Positions 44,588-53,723 of a stretch of DNA of 64,000 nt are shown one piece after another. The DNA is from Maribacter aestuarii (GTDB lineage Bacteria > Bacteroidota > Bacteroidia > Flavobacteriales > Flavobacteriaceae). The notes below the pieces were generated by a model. The model did no database searches. It saw only the letters and a program-made list of their open reading frames with translations, and was not told the DNA's origin. The position numbers were made by a program, and so were the translations under genes. The DNA lies in contig NZ_CP107031.2 of assembly GCF_027474845.2 (NCBI RefSeq), positions 2,246,501 to 2,310,500 of the forward strand, written 5' to 3'. Within the stretch, counting starts at the first letter, position 1; every line of letters begins with the position of its first letter.

Positions 44588-45618
44588 ACTGTAGCGGCAG
44601 CATCCAATTTTTCTTTTACTGCTGATACAAATTCCACCTTGTTATCAATGGTAAGCAAAATTGTATCACACTCCTGTGTTAATCCATACGGCTTTTGAAT
44701 CTTGTGTCTTGTTTTTAAATGTATAATCACATTATGTCCCGTACTTTCTTTATGGATTCCCATAGTTCCAACCTTTTTAGTTTCGGTAGAGGACATTTCT
44801 TTGCTACTGGCATAAATGTTGTCGATTTCATCAAGTCTAATTGTGATATCCGAAATTAATCCGTTTTTCAAGGATAAGCTTTCTTTGCTTAAAATCGTAG
44901 GTCTTAGGAATAGTACCTTAATATGTGCTATTACCATGAAACTACTATAAATGCTAGTCCCCGTTAAAATCCACGCAGCAGTAGCATTCCATTTCATAAG
45001 TAAAATATGAAAAGCGAAAGTCTCTATACAAATGACCAATAGAAATGCAACGGCTAGAGCAATACTTCCATTCTCCTTATAACTTGTAAATTCATCATGT
45101 TTGTGCTTCTTTGATCTCCAAGCAAAAAATGTGTAGTAAAACAGGGTCACTTCTGAGGCAAGCAAAGCGGTGAATTTTGATTTTCCAAACACCTCTTCGG
45201 CACTCATAAGAGTTAAAGTATGAAAATCGATAGATGTTTTTGAATTTGTACGAAACGCTTTTACCATTACCCGGATTTTAAGTATTAGTATAGTAAGTAT
45301 GGTTAGTTCAACTACCGGGAGTGCGTAAGTTTTAATGAGTATTAAATGGGCCTGACTATTTTCGGGTAATACATAGGAGGCAATTATGATTCCACCCACA
45401 AAAAAAGGTATAGCTTTTAATTTAGAGATCTCACTTTTTCTGGTAAGTAATAAAAAAAGTAGGGGAGCGGTCAGAATCAAATCATAAGTAATACCCATTG
45501 CCAATTGGGGATAGTCCTGGAATAGGGGACTAAGAGCTAAGGCTATTGAAATCAGAATAACTAGTAAGGGTATTCCATAGCTCAATATAATTATCCTACT
45601 GAATCTCATAATTGCCAT
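44584..45618 (-). CDS. Multi-pass membrane protein of unknown function
   Basis: 344 residues. About eight hydrophobic segments occupy residues 8-240, then a soluble tail (about 245-344) with LSLKNGLISDITIRLDEIDNIYAS that looks like a pleckstrin-homology-type membrane-protein tail. I do not recognise a named family. The gene follows the DUF456 gene after 6 bases and converges on the nitroreductase gene. A second Met at residue 4 is an alternative start. Confidence 0.68.
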   Translation of the reverse strand: MAIMRFSRIIILSYGIPLLVILISIALALSPLFQDYPQLAMGITYDLILTAPLLFLLLTRKSEISKLKAIPFFVGGIIIASYVLPENSQAHLILIKTYALPVVELTILTILILKIRVMVKAFRTNSKTSIDFHTLTLMSAEEVFGKSKFTALLASEVTLFYYTFFAWRSKKHKHDEFTSYKENGSIALAVAFLLVICIETFAFHILLMKWNATAAWILTGTSIYSSFMVIAHIKVLFLRPTILSKESLSLKNGLISDITIRLDEIDNIYASSKEMSSTETKKVGTMGIHKESTGHNVIIHLKTRHKIQKPYGLTQECDTILLTIDNKVEFVSAVKEKLDAAATV

Positions 45619-45624
45619 ATAATT

Positions 45625-46134
45625 TTAATTAAAATATGGGAACAAAGCCTGTCTATAGTCCCAAACTTTAGACAAGAATAGTCCTAAGAAAATAATCGTT
45701 GTTACGAACTTCATAAACGTCCCGGTCAAAAAACCAAGAAAAGATCCAAAGGCGGCCTTCAAAGCGGTCCTGTTATCTGCTTTGTTGGAAAGCTCACCCA
45801 AAAATGCGCCTAGAAATGGTCCTATTATAATTCCGCCAGGAATGGGAGCCAGTAGACCTATTACCAAACCAATTGTGGCACCGATCATGCCTGCTTTGGA
45901 GCCTCCAAATTTTTTGGTGCCCATAGCCGGGATAATATAATCCATTACAAATATAAGTAAGGCCACAGCTGCCGTGATTCCTAAAAACCACCAATTAATT
46001 GGAACGGCTTCGGTTAAATGAAGTAGTAAAAGACCAATCCAGCTTAGGGGAGTTCCCGGTAAGACAGGTAAAAAACTACCCAATATTCCAATGATCATAA
46101 ATATAAATCCAACAATTAGTAACGCTGTATCCAT
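45625..46134 (-). CDS. DUF456-family membrane protein
   Basis: 169 residues, four hydrophobic segments. The family marks are GSFLPVLPGTPLSWIGLLLLH, MDYIIPAMGTKKFGGSKAGMIGATIGLVIGLL and PIPGGIIIGPFLGAFLGEL, the glycine-rich repeats characteristic of DUF456. Function unknown. First of a two-gene leftward unit. Confidence 0.85.
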   Translation of the reverse strand: MDTALLIVGFIFMIIGILGSFLPVLPGTPLSWIGLLLLHLTEAVPINWWFLGITAAVALLIFVMDYIIPAMGTKKFGGSKAGMIGATIGLVIGLLAPIPGGIIIGPFLGAFLGELSNKADNRTALKAAFGSFLGFLTGTFMKFVTTIIFLGLFLSKVWDYRQALFPYFN

Positions 46135-46246
46135 TTAGTTATATTATAGTTGGACTAAGATACGCTGAATTTGTTACAGGTGTTTACAATTGCAAGGACC
46201 TCTTAAAGGTGCTTTAGAGCCTAATGACTAGTCTTCAAGAAGAAAA

Positions 46247-46325
46247 TTTAGTTTTTCAACTAAAAAATTAGTTTAAACTAAATATTTAGTTATATTTGTT
46301 TCAGTATTAAACTAAAAAGTTAGTT
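46247..46325 (+). promoter_or_regulatory. Array of four BlaI-type inverted repeats around the blaI promoter
   Basis: Inverted repeats of the core AACTAA/TTAGTT follow one another: TTTAGTT-tttc-AACTAAA (46247-46264), TTAGTTTAAACTAA (46268-46281), AACTAAATATTTAGTT (46276-46291, a perfect 16-base palindrome) and AACTAA-aaag-TTAGTT (46310-46325). A full -7 match TATATTTG (46291-46298) lies between the third and fourth. A BlaI/MecI-type repressor bound here would block RNA polymerase, predicting autorepression of the blaI-M56 operon. Confidence 0.75.
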
Positions 46326-46327
46326 GA

Positions 46328-46723
46328 ATGAAACAGTTAACCAAAGCGGAAGAAGAGGTAATGCAAGTGCTATGGCAATTGGAAAAGTGTAATGTGGCGG
46401 CTATTATTGATGAGCTCCCCAATCCAAAACCGGCTTACAATACAGTTTCAACCATCGTTCGGATTTTGGAAAGCAAGGGTTTTGTGGATCACGAGCAAGA
46501 GGGGAAAGGATATCTCTATTTTCCGTTGTTGAAAAAATCCGAATATAGTCATCAGTCCATCAACAAATTGGTAGATGGGTATTTTCAGGGATCTTTTAAA
46601 AGTATGGTTTCGTTCTTTATGAAAAAGAATGATATGACCTTGGCTGAGTTGGAAGCAATTTTGAACGAAATTAAGACTGCCGACCCAAAATTGAACAATG
46701 AGAAACAGGAAAATCAAAAATAA
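46328..46723 (+). CDS. BlaI/MecI/CopY-family repressor
   Basis: 131 residues. The winged-helix N-terminus carries LTKAEEEVMQVLWQLEKCNVAAIIDELPNPKPAYNTVSTIVRILESKGFVDHE, the usual BlaI recognition region, followed by a dimerising C-terminus. It lies 6 bases before a BlaR1-like M56 peptidase gene, so the pair should form a proteolysis-induced switch as with BlaI/BlaR1. No beta-lactamase gene is nearby. Four inverted repeats overlap its promoter. Confidence 0.92.
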   Translation: MKQLTKAEEEVMQVLWQLEKCNVAAIIDELPNPKPAYNTVSTIVRILESKGFVDHEQEGKGYLYFPLLKKSEYSHQSINKLVDGYFQGSFKSMVSFFMKKNDMTLAELEAILNEIKTADPKLNNEKQENQK

Positions 46724-46729
46724 CATCTA

Positions 46730-48514
46730 ATGACACAGTATATCCTAGAGTGCATCGCCTTTCAATTGGTGTTCCTCATCATTTACGACTTCTTTTTGAA
46801 GCGCGAAACCTTTTTTCAATGGAATCGGGTTTATTTGATAGGGTCTTATGCCTTGTCCCTTATACTGCCATGGATAAAAATTGAGGCCTTTAAAACAGAG
46901 GCGCCAACTATCTTTAACGGCTATGCGGAATTTTTATGGAACCTGGACCAGTCCGCTATGCTGCTAGAAGGTGAATCCGCCAAAGCATTTAACTTTTCAT
47001 GGCAAGAGACATTAATAATCTTGGGAGCAACATTGGCTACAATTTGGTTCGGCGTAAAAATTTGGCGTTTAGTAAAGCTCAGAAAAGAGGGGAGCGTTCA
47101 CTATTTTAAAAACTTTACACGCATACTTGTTCCCGAGAGTAGTATCGCTTTTTCTTTTTTTAAATCGATTTTCCTTGGTGAAAAAGTACCTGAAAGGGAA
47201 TATGATTCGATCATTTCACATGAACTAGTACATATACGGCAATGGCATTCCTTAGATCTTTTATTCTTTGAACTGATGCGTATCGTGAATTGGTTTAATC
47301 CGTTGGTCTATGTATACCAGAACCGAATAGCCGAACTCCACGAATTTATAGCCGACGCCCAAGTTCCCAAAACAGAACGAGAAGCCCATTACGAGTTGTT
47401 ATTGTCCCAAGCTTTTCAGACACAGAATATATCCTTTGTCAATCAATTTTTTAAAACTTCATTAATCAAAAAACGAATCGTCATGTTAAAAAAGTCAAAG
47501 TCTAAAAAAGTCTGGCAGTTAAAGTATGTGGTATTAGTGCCATTAATTTTAGGGATGCTTGCCTTTACGTCCTCAAAAAAAGGTGTATTCCCAATAAATA
47601 AAATTCAGAAAATGAAAGTTGTGCCCTTCGGTGAAGTAGAGAAAGTGCCGATTTTTCCTGGCTGTGAAAATGACGATGATAAACGTGGTTGTTTTTTTGA
47701 AAGTATGCGTGAGCATATTCGTAAGAATTTCAACTATCCTAAAGAAGCCCAAGAAAACGGAATACAAGGCAGGGTAGGAATTTTGCTTACGATAAATACC
47801 AAGGGCGCAATAACGGATACAAAATATCGTGGCCCTGATTCTTTGCTTACGAATGAAGCAAAGAGGATTATTGCCAAATTGCCAGTTATGCAACCTGGAT
47901 ATCACGAAGGAAATGTGGTTAGCGTAGCTTTCTCTATCCCGATTACATTCAAATTAGATAATAATTCCGATGATTTAACAGAGGAAAAAGCGGCCACAAG
48001 ATATAGCCAATTACTAATAGAAAGGGCTCGATTAGTGCAATTGTCAAATGAAAGCAATAAGGTAATTGTCAATCTCGATAAGCAACTAAAAGCATTGAAG
48101 GAAAGTATGGACCTTAAAGAAGAATCAGATAAGAAAATTGTAAGGTCCAAAAATTATGACGAAGCTTCAGATGTGCCATTTTCAGTTGTGGATGAAATTC
48201 CTATTTTTCCAGGATGTGAGAATACTGAAGACAAAAAAACTTGTTTCAATAACATGATGCAAAGCCACATTAGTAAAAATTTCAATTATCCCAAAGATGC
48301 CGAAAAAAATGGCATTGAAGGTCAAGTAAACCTTTTATTCAAAATTTCGGATAATGGCATAGTGAAGGATATAAGATATAAAGGAGCAGATCAGATTTTG
48401 AATGAGGAAGCTGAGCGCATTATAAAAAAGCTGCCTAAAATGATACCTGGTAAGCAAAAAGGAAAAGAAGTCAATGTTATCTATTCCATTCCAATTACCT
48501 TTAAACTGGATTAA
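46730..48514 (+). CDS. BlaR1-like M56 metallopeptidase with two TonB-C-like domains
   Basis: 594 residues. Membrane segments at the N-terminus and around 95-115 flank the zinc motif HELVH (164-168) and ELHEFIADAQV, typical of M56. A further segment near 265-285 leads to two related C-terminal domains (about 299-400 and 490-594). Each opens with PIFPGCEN, contains NFNYPKxAxxNGIxGxV, and ends SIPITFKLD, matching the TonB C-terminal fold. Between them is a coiled region (about 415-465). The domains replace the penicillin-sensor of BlaR1, so the signal is not a beta-lactam; what they bind is unknown. Confidence 0.88.
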   Translation: MTQYILECIAFQLVFLIIYDFFLKRETFFQWNRVYLIGSYALSLILPWIKIEAFKTEAPTIFNGYAEFLWNLDQSAMLLEGESAKAFNFSWQETLIILGATLATIWFGVKIWRLVKLRKEGSVHYFKNFTRILVPESSIAFSFFKSIFLGEKVPEREYDSIISHELVHIRQWHSLDLLFFELMRIVNWFNPLVYVYQNRIAELHEFIADAQVPKTEREAHYELLLSQAFQTQNISFVNQFFKTSLIKKRIVMLKKSKSKKVWQLKYVVLVPLILGMLAFTSSKKGVFPINKIQKMKVVPFGEVEKVPIFPGCENDDDKRGCFFESMREHIRKNFNYPKEAQENGIQGRVGILLTINTKGAITDTKYRGPDSLLTNEAKRIIAKLPVMQPGYHEGNVVSVAFSIPITFKLDNNSDDLTEEKAATRYSQLLIERARLVQLSNESNKVIVNLDKQLKALKESMDLKEESDKKIVRSKNYDEASDVPFSVVDEIPIFPGCENTEDKKTCFNNMMQSHISKNFNYPKDAEKNGIEGQVNLLFKISDNGIVKDIRYKGADQILNEEAERIIKKLPKMIPGKQKGKEVNVIYSIPITFKLD

Positions 48515-48526
48515 TGTAAGCTCCGT

Positions 48527-49666
48527 ATGAAGCATCAGCTTATCTTGATTGTTCTCATGATTATTTTCAAGGCCGAAGCCCAATCTTCGGCTTCTTCTAT
48601 GGCAGATAGCTTATACCTAACAGGAAATTATACTTTGGCCATCAATGCATATGCTAAAATGGGTAATGATAGGACCAACTTACAGATAGCTAGGGCCTAC
48701 CAAGCCATCGGAAATTTAGATAAGGCAATTTCACAATATGAAAGTATAGTAGCTGAAAATCCGGCATTACAGATTGCCGCTTTCGAATTGGGAAAATTAT
48801 ACTTGAGGACCAATGCGTACGACGAGGCCAGAAAACTTTTTTCCAAGCTTGCGACTGGTGGTTCTGAGAATCCGGAATATCAGTATTACCTAGGAGAGGC
48901 CTATAGGGAATTGGGGCAGCCGGCCAGTAGTCTTGTTTCTTATAAAAACGCAATACAACTGGATAGTACGCACTTAAGAAGCCTCTTTCAATTGGCTAAA
49001 TTCTTCACCGTGAAACAACAACGGGACCAAGCGCTGGAATACATTAACCAAGGATTGGAATTTTATAGCAATGATGTTGCATTGGTAAATTTAAAGGCAC
49101 TGGTATATTTTAATGACGATCAATACCCGAAGGCCATTCCTTGGTTTGAAAAAGTGTTGGCCCTTGGGGAGCGCAAAGAATATGTGTATGAAAAATTGGC
49201 GTATTGTTATTACAAGAATTGGGAGTTTGATAAGGCCAAGGAAACGTATAATGAATTATTAAAGCTGAATGATGATAATTCCGACACTTACTTTAGTCTG
49301 GCGGAGGTCTATAGAAAAAATAAAGAGTTGGATAGTGCCGAAGTTTTTATTAAAAAGGCAATGGAAATCAAGAAGCCCATATTCGCAACGGGATATAATG
49401 CCTTGGCCGGACTGGCACGGGAGCGGAACGATTTAACGACCGCCTTATCTTATTATGAAAAGGCTCACGCTCAAGAACCCATGGAGCCACGTTATTATTA
49501 TCAAATCTGCACCTTAAACGATCAGCTTGCCGAAGAACCTGGAAGGAAGCTGGAATACTATGAAAATTTCATCAAGTTATATGGTAGTAAGCAACCCTAT
49601 GTTTCGCAAATGGTCGCCAGGCGCATATCCGAACTAAAGGAAGAAATACATTTTAGCCAAGAGTAA
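48527..49666 (+). CDS. Tetratricopeptide-repeat protein with signal peptide
   Basis: 379 residues. A signal peptide (about 1-18) is followed by some eight or nine TPR units: ADSLYLTGNYTLAINAYAKMG, QIARAYQAIGNLDKAISQYESIV, AAFELGKLYLRTNAYDEARKLFSKL and so on. It is a scaffold for protein contacts in the envelope. It follows the M56 gene after 12 bases, so it may belong to the same BlaI-controlled operon. Confidence 0.88.
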   Translation: MKHQLILIVLMIIFKAEAQSSASSMADSLYLTGNYTLAINAYAKMGNDRTNLQIARAYQAIGNLDKAISQYESIVAENPALQIAAFELGKLYLRTNAYDEARKLFSKLATGGSENPEYQYYLGEAYRELGQPASSLVSYKNAIQLDSTHLRSLFQLAKFFTVKQQRDQALEYINQGLEFYSNDVALVNLKALVYFNDDQYPKAIPWFEKVLALGERKEYVYEKLAYCYYKNWEFDKAKETYNELLKLNDDNSDTYFSLAEVYRKNKELDSAEVFIKKAMEIKKPIFATGYNALAGLARERNDLTTALSYYEKAHAQEPMEPRYYYQICTLNDQLAEEPGRKLEYYENFIKLYGSKQPYVSQMVARRISELKEEIHFSQE

Positions 49667-49707
49667 ACTCCTTAAAAAATTGTAATTTCCACCATAGATT
49701 TGGTGCC

Positions 49708-50184
49708 ATGTATCGCTTGTTGATTTTATTGTTTTGCTTTGTTTTGGCTTCCTGTAATTTCCTTGAATCCAGGGAAAAACGAACCCAAGAGCTGATCAAT
49801 GCCGAACTTCAGCAAATAGATTGGAACTCCATAGATTCGTACCCCTTATTTTTAGATTGCGATGAAACCGCATCCAAGGAAAGTCAAAGGCAGTGTTTTG
49901 AGCAAAAATTGACCACTCATTTTGAAGCAACCTTAAATGAGTTCGAGTTTATCATTGACTCGGAAAGTAATCCAGTGGTCTTCGTTACCTTTGTCATAGA
50001 TACTGAAGGAAGAATAATGGTAGTAGATATAGAAAAAGACCTTTCTATATTAAAGCAAATGCCAGAATTTGATGGGATTATTTCACAAAGTCTTAAAAAT
50101 GTACCCGCTATTGCTCCTGCCTTAAAGAGAGGTATTCCCGTACGGACAAAATATAGAATCCCCGTTCAATTAAATACGAAATAG
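49708..50184 (+). CDS. Lipoprotein with TonB-C-like domain
   Basis: 158 residues. Lipoprotein Cys16 is in VLASCNF. The body has SYPLFLDCDETASKESQRQCFEQKL and a C-terminal VRTKYRIPVQL, which resemble the PIFPGCEN and SIPITFKL marks of the domains in the M56 protein two genes upstream, so this appears to be a diverged, free-standing copy of the same domain. Function unknown. It precedes ruvC with a gap of 5 bases. Confidence 0.75.
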   Translation: MYRLLILLFCFVLASCNFLESREKRTQELINAELQQIDWNSIDSYPLFLDCDETASKESQRQCFEQKLTTHFEATLNEFEFIIDSESNPVVFVTFVIDTEGRIMVVDIEKDLSILKQMPEFDGIISQSLKNVPAIAPALKRGIPVRTKYRIPVQLNTK

Positions 50185-50189
50185 AAAGA

Positions 50190-50744
50190 TTGGCCAACGA
50201 AAAAATCATATTGGGAATTGACCCCGGAACTTCCATTATGGGGTTTGGACTTATTAAGGTAGTAGGTAAGAACATGGAGTTCATGCAAATGAACGAGCTC
50301 TTACTTTCCAAGTACAAGGACCCGTACACCAAGTTGAAACTCATTTTTGAGCGTACCCTTGAATTGATAGATACTTATCATCCGGATGAGATAGCCATCG
50401 AAGCTCCTTTTTTTGGTAAGAACGTGCAGTCCATGCTCAAATTAGGCCGTGCTCAAGGAGTGGCTATGGCGGCTGGACTTTCTCGTCAAATCCCTATCAC
50501 AGAATACTTGCCCAAAAAGATAAAAATGGCCATCACTGGAAATGGCAACGCCAGTAAGGAGCAAGTAGCGAAGATGCTGCAAAGTGTGCTCAGTTTAAAA
50601 TCTCTTCCAAAAAATCTTGATAGTACAGATGGCCTGGCAGCCGCCGTATGCCATTTTTATAATGAGGGTAGGGTGGAAGTTGGCAAATCTTATACCGGTT
50701 GGGATGCCTTTGTAAAGCAGAATACTAACCGAGTTAAAAAGTAG
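50190..50744 (+). CDS. ruvC: Holliday junction endonuclease RuvC
   Basis: 184 residues. The RNase-H-like core has IILGIDPGTSIMGFGLI (first catalytic Asp), EIAIEAPFFGKNVQSMLKLGRAQG (catalytic Glu) and STDGLAAAVCHF (Asp at the C-terminal helix). The start is a TTG: no ATG is available before the first catalytic strand, and the family N-terminus ANEKIILGIDPGT follows directly. It resolves Holliday junctions with RuvAB, which are not here. Short gaps of 5 and 20 bases link it with the lipoprotein gene and hemW. Confidence 0.95.
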   Translation: MANEKIILGIDPGTSIMGFGLIKVVGKNMEFMQMNELLLSKYKDPYTKLKLIFERTLELIDTYHPDEIAIEAPFFGKNVQSMLKLGRAQGVAMAAGLSRQIPITEYLPKKIKMAITGNGNASKEQVAKMLQSVLSLKSLPKNLDSTDGLAAAVCHFYNEGRVEVGKSYTGWDAFVKQNTNRVKK

Positions 50745-50764
50745 AATACACAGGGAATACGTAC

Positions 50765-51898
50765 ATGAGCGGCATATACATCCACATCCCATTTTGCAAA
50801 CAGGCCTGTCATTATTGTGATTTTCATTTTTCCACTAGCATGGGAAAGAAGGAAGCCATGATAGCGGCCTTAGCCAAAGAATTGGAACTACGCAAGTCTG
50901 AATTCGCAGATGAGGTGGTAGAAACTATCTATTTTGGTGGTGGAACACCTAGTGTATTGGAAACTGAGGAAATTGAACTTTTGATTGATACTGTGTACAA
51001 ACATTTTTCAGTTTTAAAAGAGCCTGAGATTACCTTAGAAGCTAATCCAGATGACCTCTCTGAAAAGAAAATTTTTCAGCTAGCAGAGAGTCGCATTAAC
51101 CGTTTAAGTATTGGCCTACAATCTTTTTTTGAAGAAGATTTAAAACTGATGAATAGAGCACATTCGTCAAAAGAAGCAATAGCATCCTTATCTCTGGCAC
51201 TCCGCCATTTTGATAACATTTCCATTGACCTTATTTATGGTATGCCGAACATGACCAACGAACGTTGGATTCAAAACATAGAGAAGGCACTGACCTTTAA
51301 TATTCCGCATATTTCAAGCTATGCATTAACGGTAGAACCCAACACCGCATTAGCGACTTTTATTCAAAAGGGATTGATAAAACCGGTAGATGACGAGGTA
51401 ACACAGGAACACTTTAATATCCTAAACGAAAAGTTGGCAGATGCGGGTTACGATTGTTATGAAATATCCAATTTTAGTAAACCAGGGTATTTCTCTAAGA
51501 ACAACTCGGCGTATTGGCTTCAGAAAAAGTATATCGGAATTGGTCCGTCCGCACATTCCTTTGATGGTAATCGTAGAGGTTGGAACATTAATAACAATCC
51601 AAAATATATAAGGGCAATTGAAAGCGGTGAGCTTCCCATGGAAGTCGAAGTTCTTTCCGCAAAGGATAAATACAACGAATACGTAATGACCGGATTAAGG
51701 ACAGTTTGGGGTGTTTCAATGTCAAAAATTGAATCAGAATTCGGCTCTAAATTTCGGGAGTATCTTATGTTACAAGCCAAAAAACACCTTGATGAGCATT
51801 TATTATATTTGGATGGCGACATTTTAAAGACAACGAAAAACGGTAAGTTTTTGGCTGACGGAATTGCAAGTGATTTATTTATGGTTAAATTGAAATAA
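50765..51898 (+). CDS. hemW: Haem chaperone HemW (radical SAM)
   Basis: 377 residues. The cluster motif is Cys11, Cys15 and Cys18 in CKQACHYCDF, with Phe at the position where HemN has its fourth Cys; this separates HemW from the true HemN elsewhere in the window. Other marks are IYFGGGTPSVL, ISIDLIYGMPNMT and NNSAYWLQKKYIGIGPSAHSF. HemW binds haem and inserts it into respiratory enzymes in bacteria studied. Sits 20 bases after ruvC. Confidence 0.93.
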   Translation: MSGIYIHIPFCKQACHYCDFHFSTSMGKKEAMIAALAKELELRKSEFADEVVETIYFGGGTPSVLETEEIELLIDTVYKHFSVLKEPEITLEANPDDLSEKKIFQLAESRINRLSIGLQSFFEEDLKLMNRAHSSKEAIASLSLALRHFDNISIDLIYGMPNMTNERWIQNIEKALTFNIPHISSYALTVEPNTALATFIQKGLIKPVDDEVTQEHFNILNEKLADAGYDCYEISNFSKPGYFSKNNSAYWLQKKYIGIGPSAHSFDGNRRGWNINNNPKYIRAIESGELPMEVEVLSAKDKYNEYVMTGLRTVWGVSMSKIESEFGSKFREYLMLQAKKHLDEHLLYLDGDILKTTKNGKFLADGIASDLFMVKLK

Positions 51899-51909
51899 GT
51901 CCGGTAGAA

Positions 51910-52665
51910 ATGAAAACCAAAATCACGCATAACAAAAAGGAATACGAAATAAACTTGTCCAAGCCATTGGACATTTCCATGCCGTTGAGGGGAAATGAAT
52001 TGAATGTTAATGCTTGGTACGTTGATCATCCAAAGATAGAACCCCATGAGGATGGAGATTTTGTAGGTAGTGTTGCGGAAGGAGCATCCACAAATTTTAA
52101 TGATATTTGGTTCAATCCCCATGCTCATGGTACGCATACGGAATGTGTTGGCCATATTACAGAGGATTTTTATTCCATTAATCAGCATCTAGACCAATTT
52201 TTTTATCTGGCCGAAGTAATTACCATTGCTCCGGGAAAAGTAGGGGAAGACTTCGTAATTTCTAGAAAACAGCTTGAAAATGCTTTGAAAGACACAGTCC
52301 CGGAAGCAGTTGTTATCCGAACATTACCTAATACTAACGCAAAGTTGACCAGGCAATATTCCAATACGAATCCACCCTACATGTTGGAAGCTGCTGCGGA
52401 ATTTTTAGTGGAAATTGGAGTGTCGCATTTATTGATAGATTTGCCTTCTGTAGATAAGGAAAAAGACGGCGGGACACTTTTGGCACACAAAGCTTTTTGG
52501 AATTATAATGGGGAACAAAGGATTTCTGCCACCATAACCGAGTTGGTTTTCGTGCCTGGCCACATAAAGGATGGAAGCTATTTTTTAAACTTACAAGTTG
52601 CTCCTTTTGAGAACGATGCTAGTCCTAGTAGACCGGTACTTTATAAAATTAAAAGCAATGATTAA
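51910..52665 (+). CDS. Cyclase-family protein (kynurenine-formamidase-like)
   Basis: 251 residues of the cyclase fold. The metal motif is FNPHAHGTHTECVGHI, a variant of HxGTHxDxPxH. SHLLIDLPSVDKEKDGGTLLAHKAFW is the second conserved region. Members hydrolyse amides or lactones, e.g. N-formylkynurenine; a specific substrate cannot be named. It follows hemW after 11 bases; its last 8 bases overlap the start of the DUF4260 gene (ATGATTAA). Confidence 0.85.
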   Translation: MKTKITHNKKEYEINLSKPLDISMPLRGNELNVNAWYVDHPKIEPHEDGDFVGSVAEGASTNFNDIWFNPHAHGTHTECVGHITEDFYSINQHLDQFFYLAEVITIAPGKVGEDFVISRKQLENALKDTVPEAVVIRTLPNTNAKLTRQYSNTNPPYMLEAAAEFLVEIGVSHLLIDLPSVDKEKDGGTLLAHKAFWNYNGEQRISATITELVFVPGHIKDGSYFLNLQVAPFENDASPSRPVLYKIKSND

Positions 52666-53017
52666 ACTTTTGAAGATAGAGGAGTTGGCCATGTTCATCT
52701 TGGGCATTTTCATGTTCGGGCTTTTGGGCTATGAATGGTGGTGGTTTTTGATTCTTATCTTAGCTCCAGATTTAGGGATGATAGGTTATTTAATGAACCC
52801 CAAAATTGGGGCATGGTGTTATAATGTATTCCATCACAAGGGTATCGCCATCGGTATATATTTTTTGGGAATGTATTTGTCCCTGCCTGTAGTACAATTA
52901 ATAGGGGTGATTTTATTTGCCCATGCTTCAATGGACAGAATTTTAGGTTACGGGCTCAAATACGAAAAAGGTTTTAAGTTTACCCACTTAGGAGAAATAG
53001 GAAGAAGAAATGGATAA
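52658..53017 (+). CDS. DUF4260-family membrane protein
   Basis: 119 residues from the ATG at 52658, chosen because it begins the family N-terminus (MIKLLKIEELAMFILGIFMF) and overlaps the preceding stop by 8 bases; an in-frame start 20 codons upstream would lie deep within the cyclase gene. Three hydrophobic segments and the marks APDLGMIGYLMNPKIGAWCYNVFHHKG and ASMDRILGYGLKY identify DUF4260. Function unknown. Confidence 0.85.
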   Translation: MIKLLKIEELAMFILGIFMFGLLGYEWWWFLILILAPDLGMIGYLMNPKIGAWCYNVFHHKGIAIGIYFLGMYLSLPVVQLIGVILFAHASMDRILGYGLKYEKGFKFTHLGEIGRRNG

Positions 53018-53723
53018 TATTTTAGAAATTTTTTTAGGATTGATTTTGGGAGCCATCAGTATGTATTGGTTGTTCTCCTTCTTTAGGAATAAAAAAAGTA
53101 AAGAGCTTACAACACATCAATCCACCGTCCTTTTGGAGAAAATCAAAAGTGTTTGCAAGTTGATATCCGTTGAAGGTGATTTTGCCGAGATATATAGGTA
53201 TGAAAATGCCAAGGAATATTTTATGAGTTTGGTGAGTAGCAAGAAAAAGGCTCTTGTAGTAATAAAGGCGAAAGCTCAGATCGGATATGACTTAAGTAAG
53301 ATATTGATGCATGCGGATGATGGGAAAAAGAAAATAATACTTACGAATTTTCCACAGCCGGAAGTACTATCCATAGAACCAGAACTGGAATTCTATGATA
53401 TTAAAAGCGGATTTTTTAATGTTTTCACCCCCAACGACCTTACTAGTTTAAACCAAGAGGCAAAAAAACATATCAAAGAAAAAATACCGGAAAGTGGTCT
53501 GATGGAAACTGCTAGAAAAGAAGCGTTAGAAACGGTCTTGCTCATAGAGAAGATTGTGGAGACCATTGGATGGAAGCTAGATTATACAGCTTTACAGATA
53601 AGTGAAGAACAGATAAAAAAATTGAAAACCGATAATCATGAAACATTTAGTCATAAGCATTTTAATGTTATTTTGTACATTGTCCGCATTAAGCCAAGAC
53701 CAAGAAGAAATGAAAGAATTTGA
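53010..53723 (+). CDS. DUF4230-family membrane-anchored protein, possible frameshift near its end
   Basis: 237 residues as read: one N-terminal membrane segment (about 5-22) and a beta/alpha body with VCKLISVEGDFAEIYRYENAKEYF and ALVVIKAKAQIGYDLSKI. The frame overlaps the next gene by 86 bases, which is unusual in this tightly packed region, and the final 30 residues are out-of-frame reading of that gene. At an A7 run (53615-53621) one extra A would end the protein at 53633-53635, two bases before the next ATG. It overlaps the DUF4260 gene by 8 bases at its start. Confidence 0.82.
   Translation: MDNILEIFLGLILGAISMYWLFSFFRNKKSKELTTHQSTVLLEKIKSVCKLISVEGDFAEIYRYENAKEYFMSLVSSKKKALVVIKAKAQIGYDLSKILMHADDGKKKIILTNFPQPEVLSIEPELEFYDIKSGFFNVFTPNDLTSLNQEAKKHIKEKIPESGLMETARKEALETVLLIEKIVETIGWKLDYTALQISEEQIKKLKTDNHETFSHKHFNVILYIVRIKPRPRRNERI

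Noticed and set aside
51520..52188. 222-codon frame opposite hemW and the cyclase gene
   Set aside because: Antisense to two well-supported genes, crosses their boundary, no recognisable domain.
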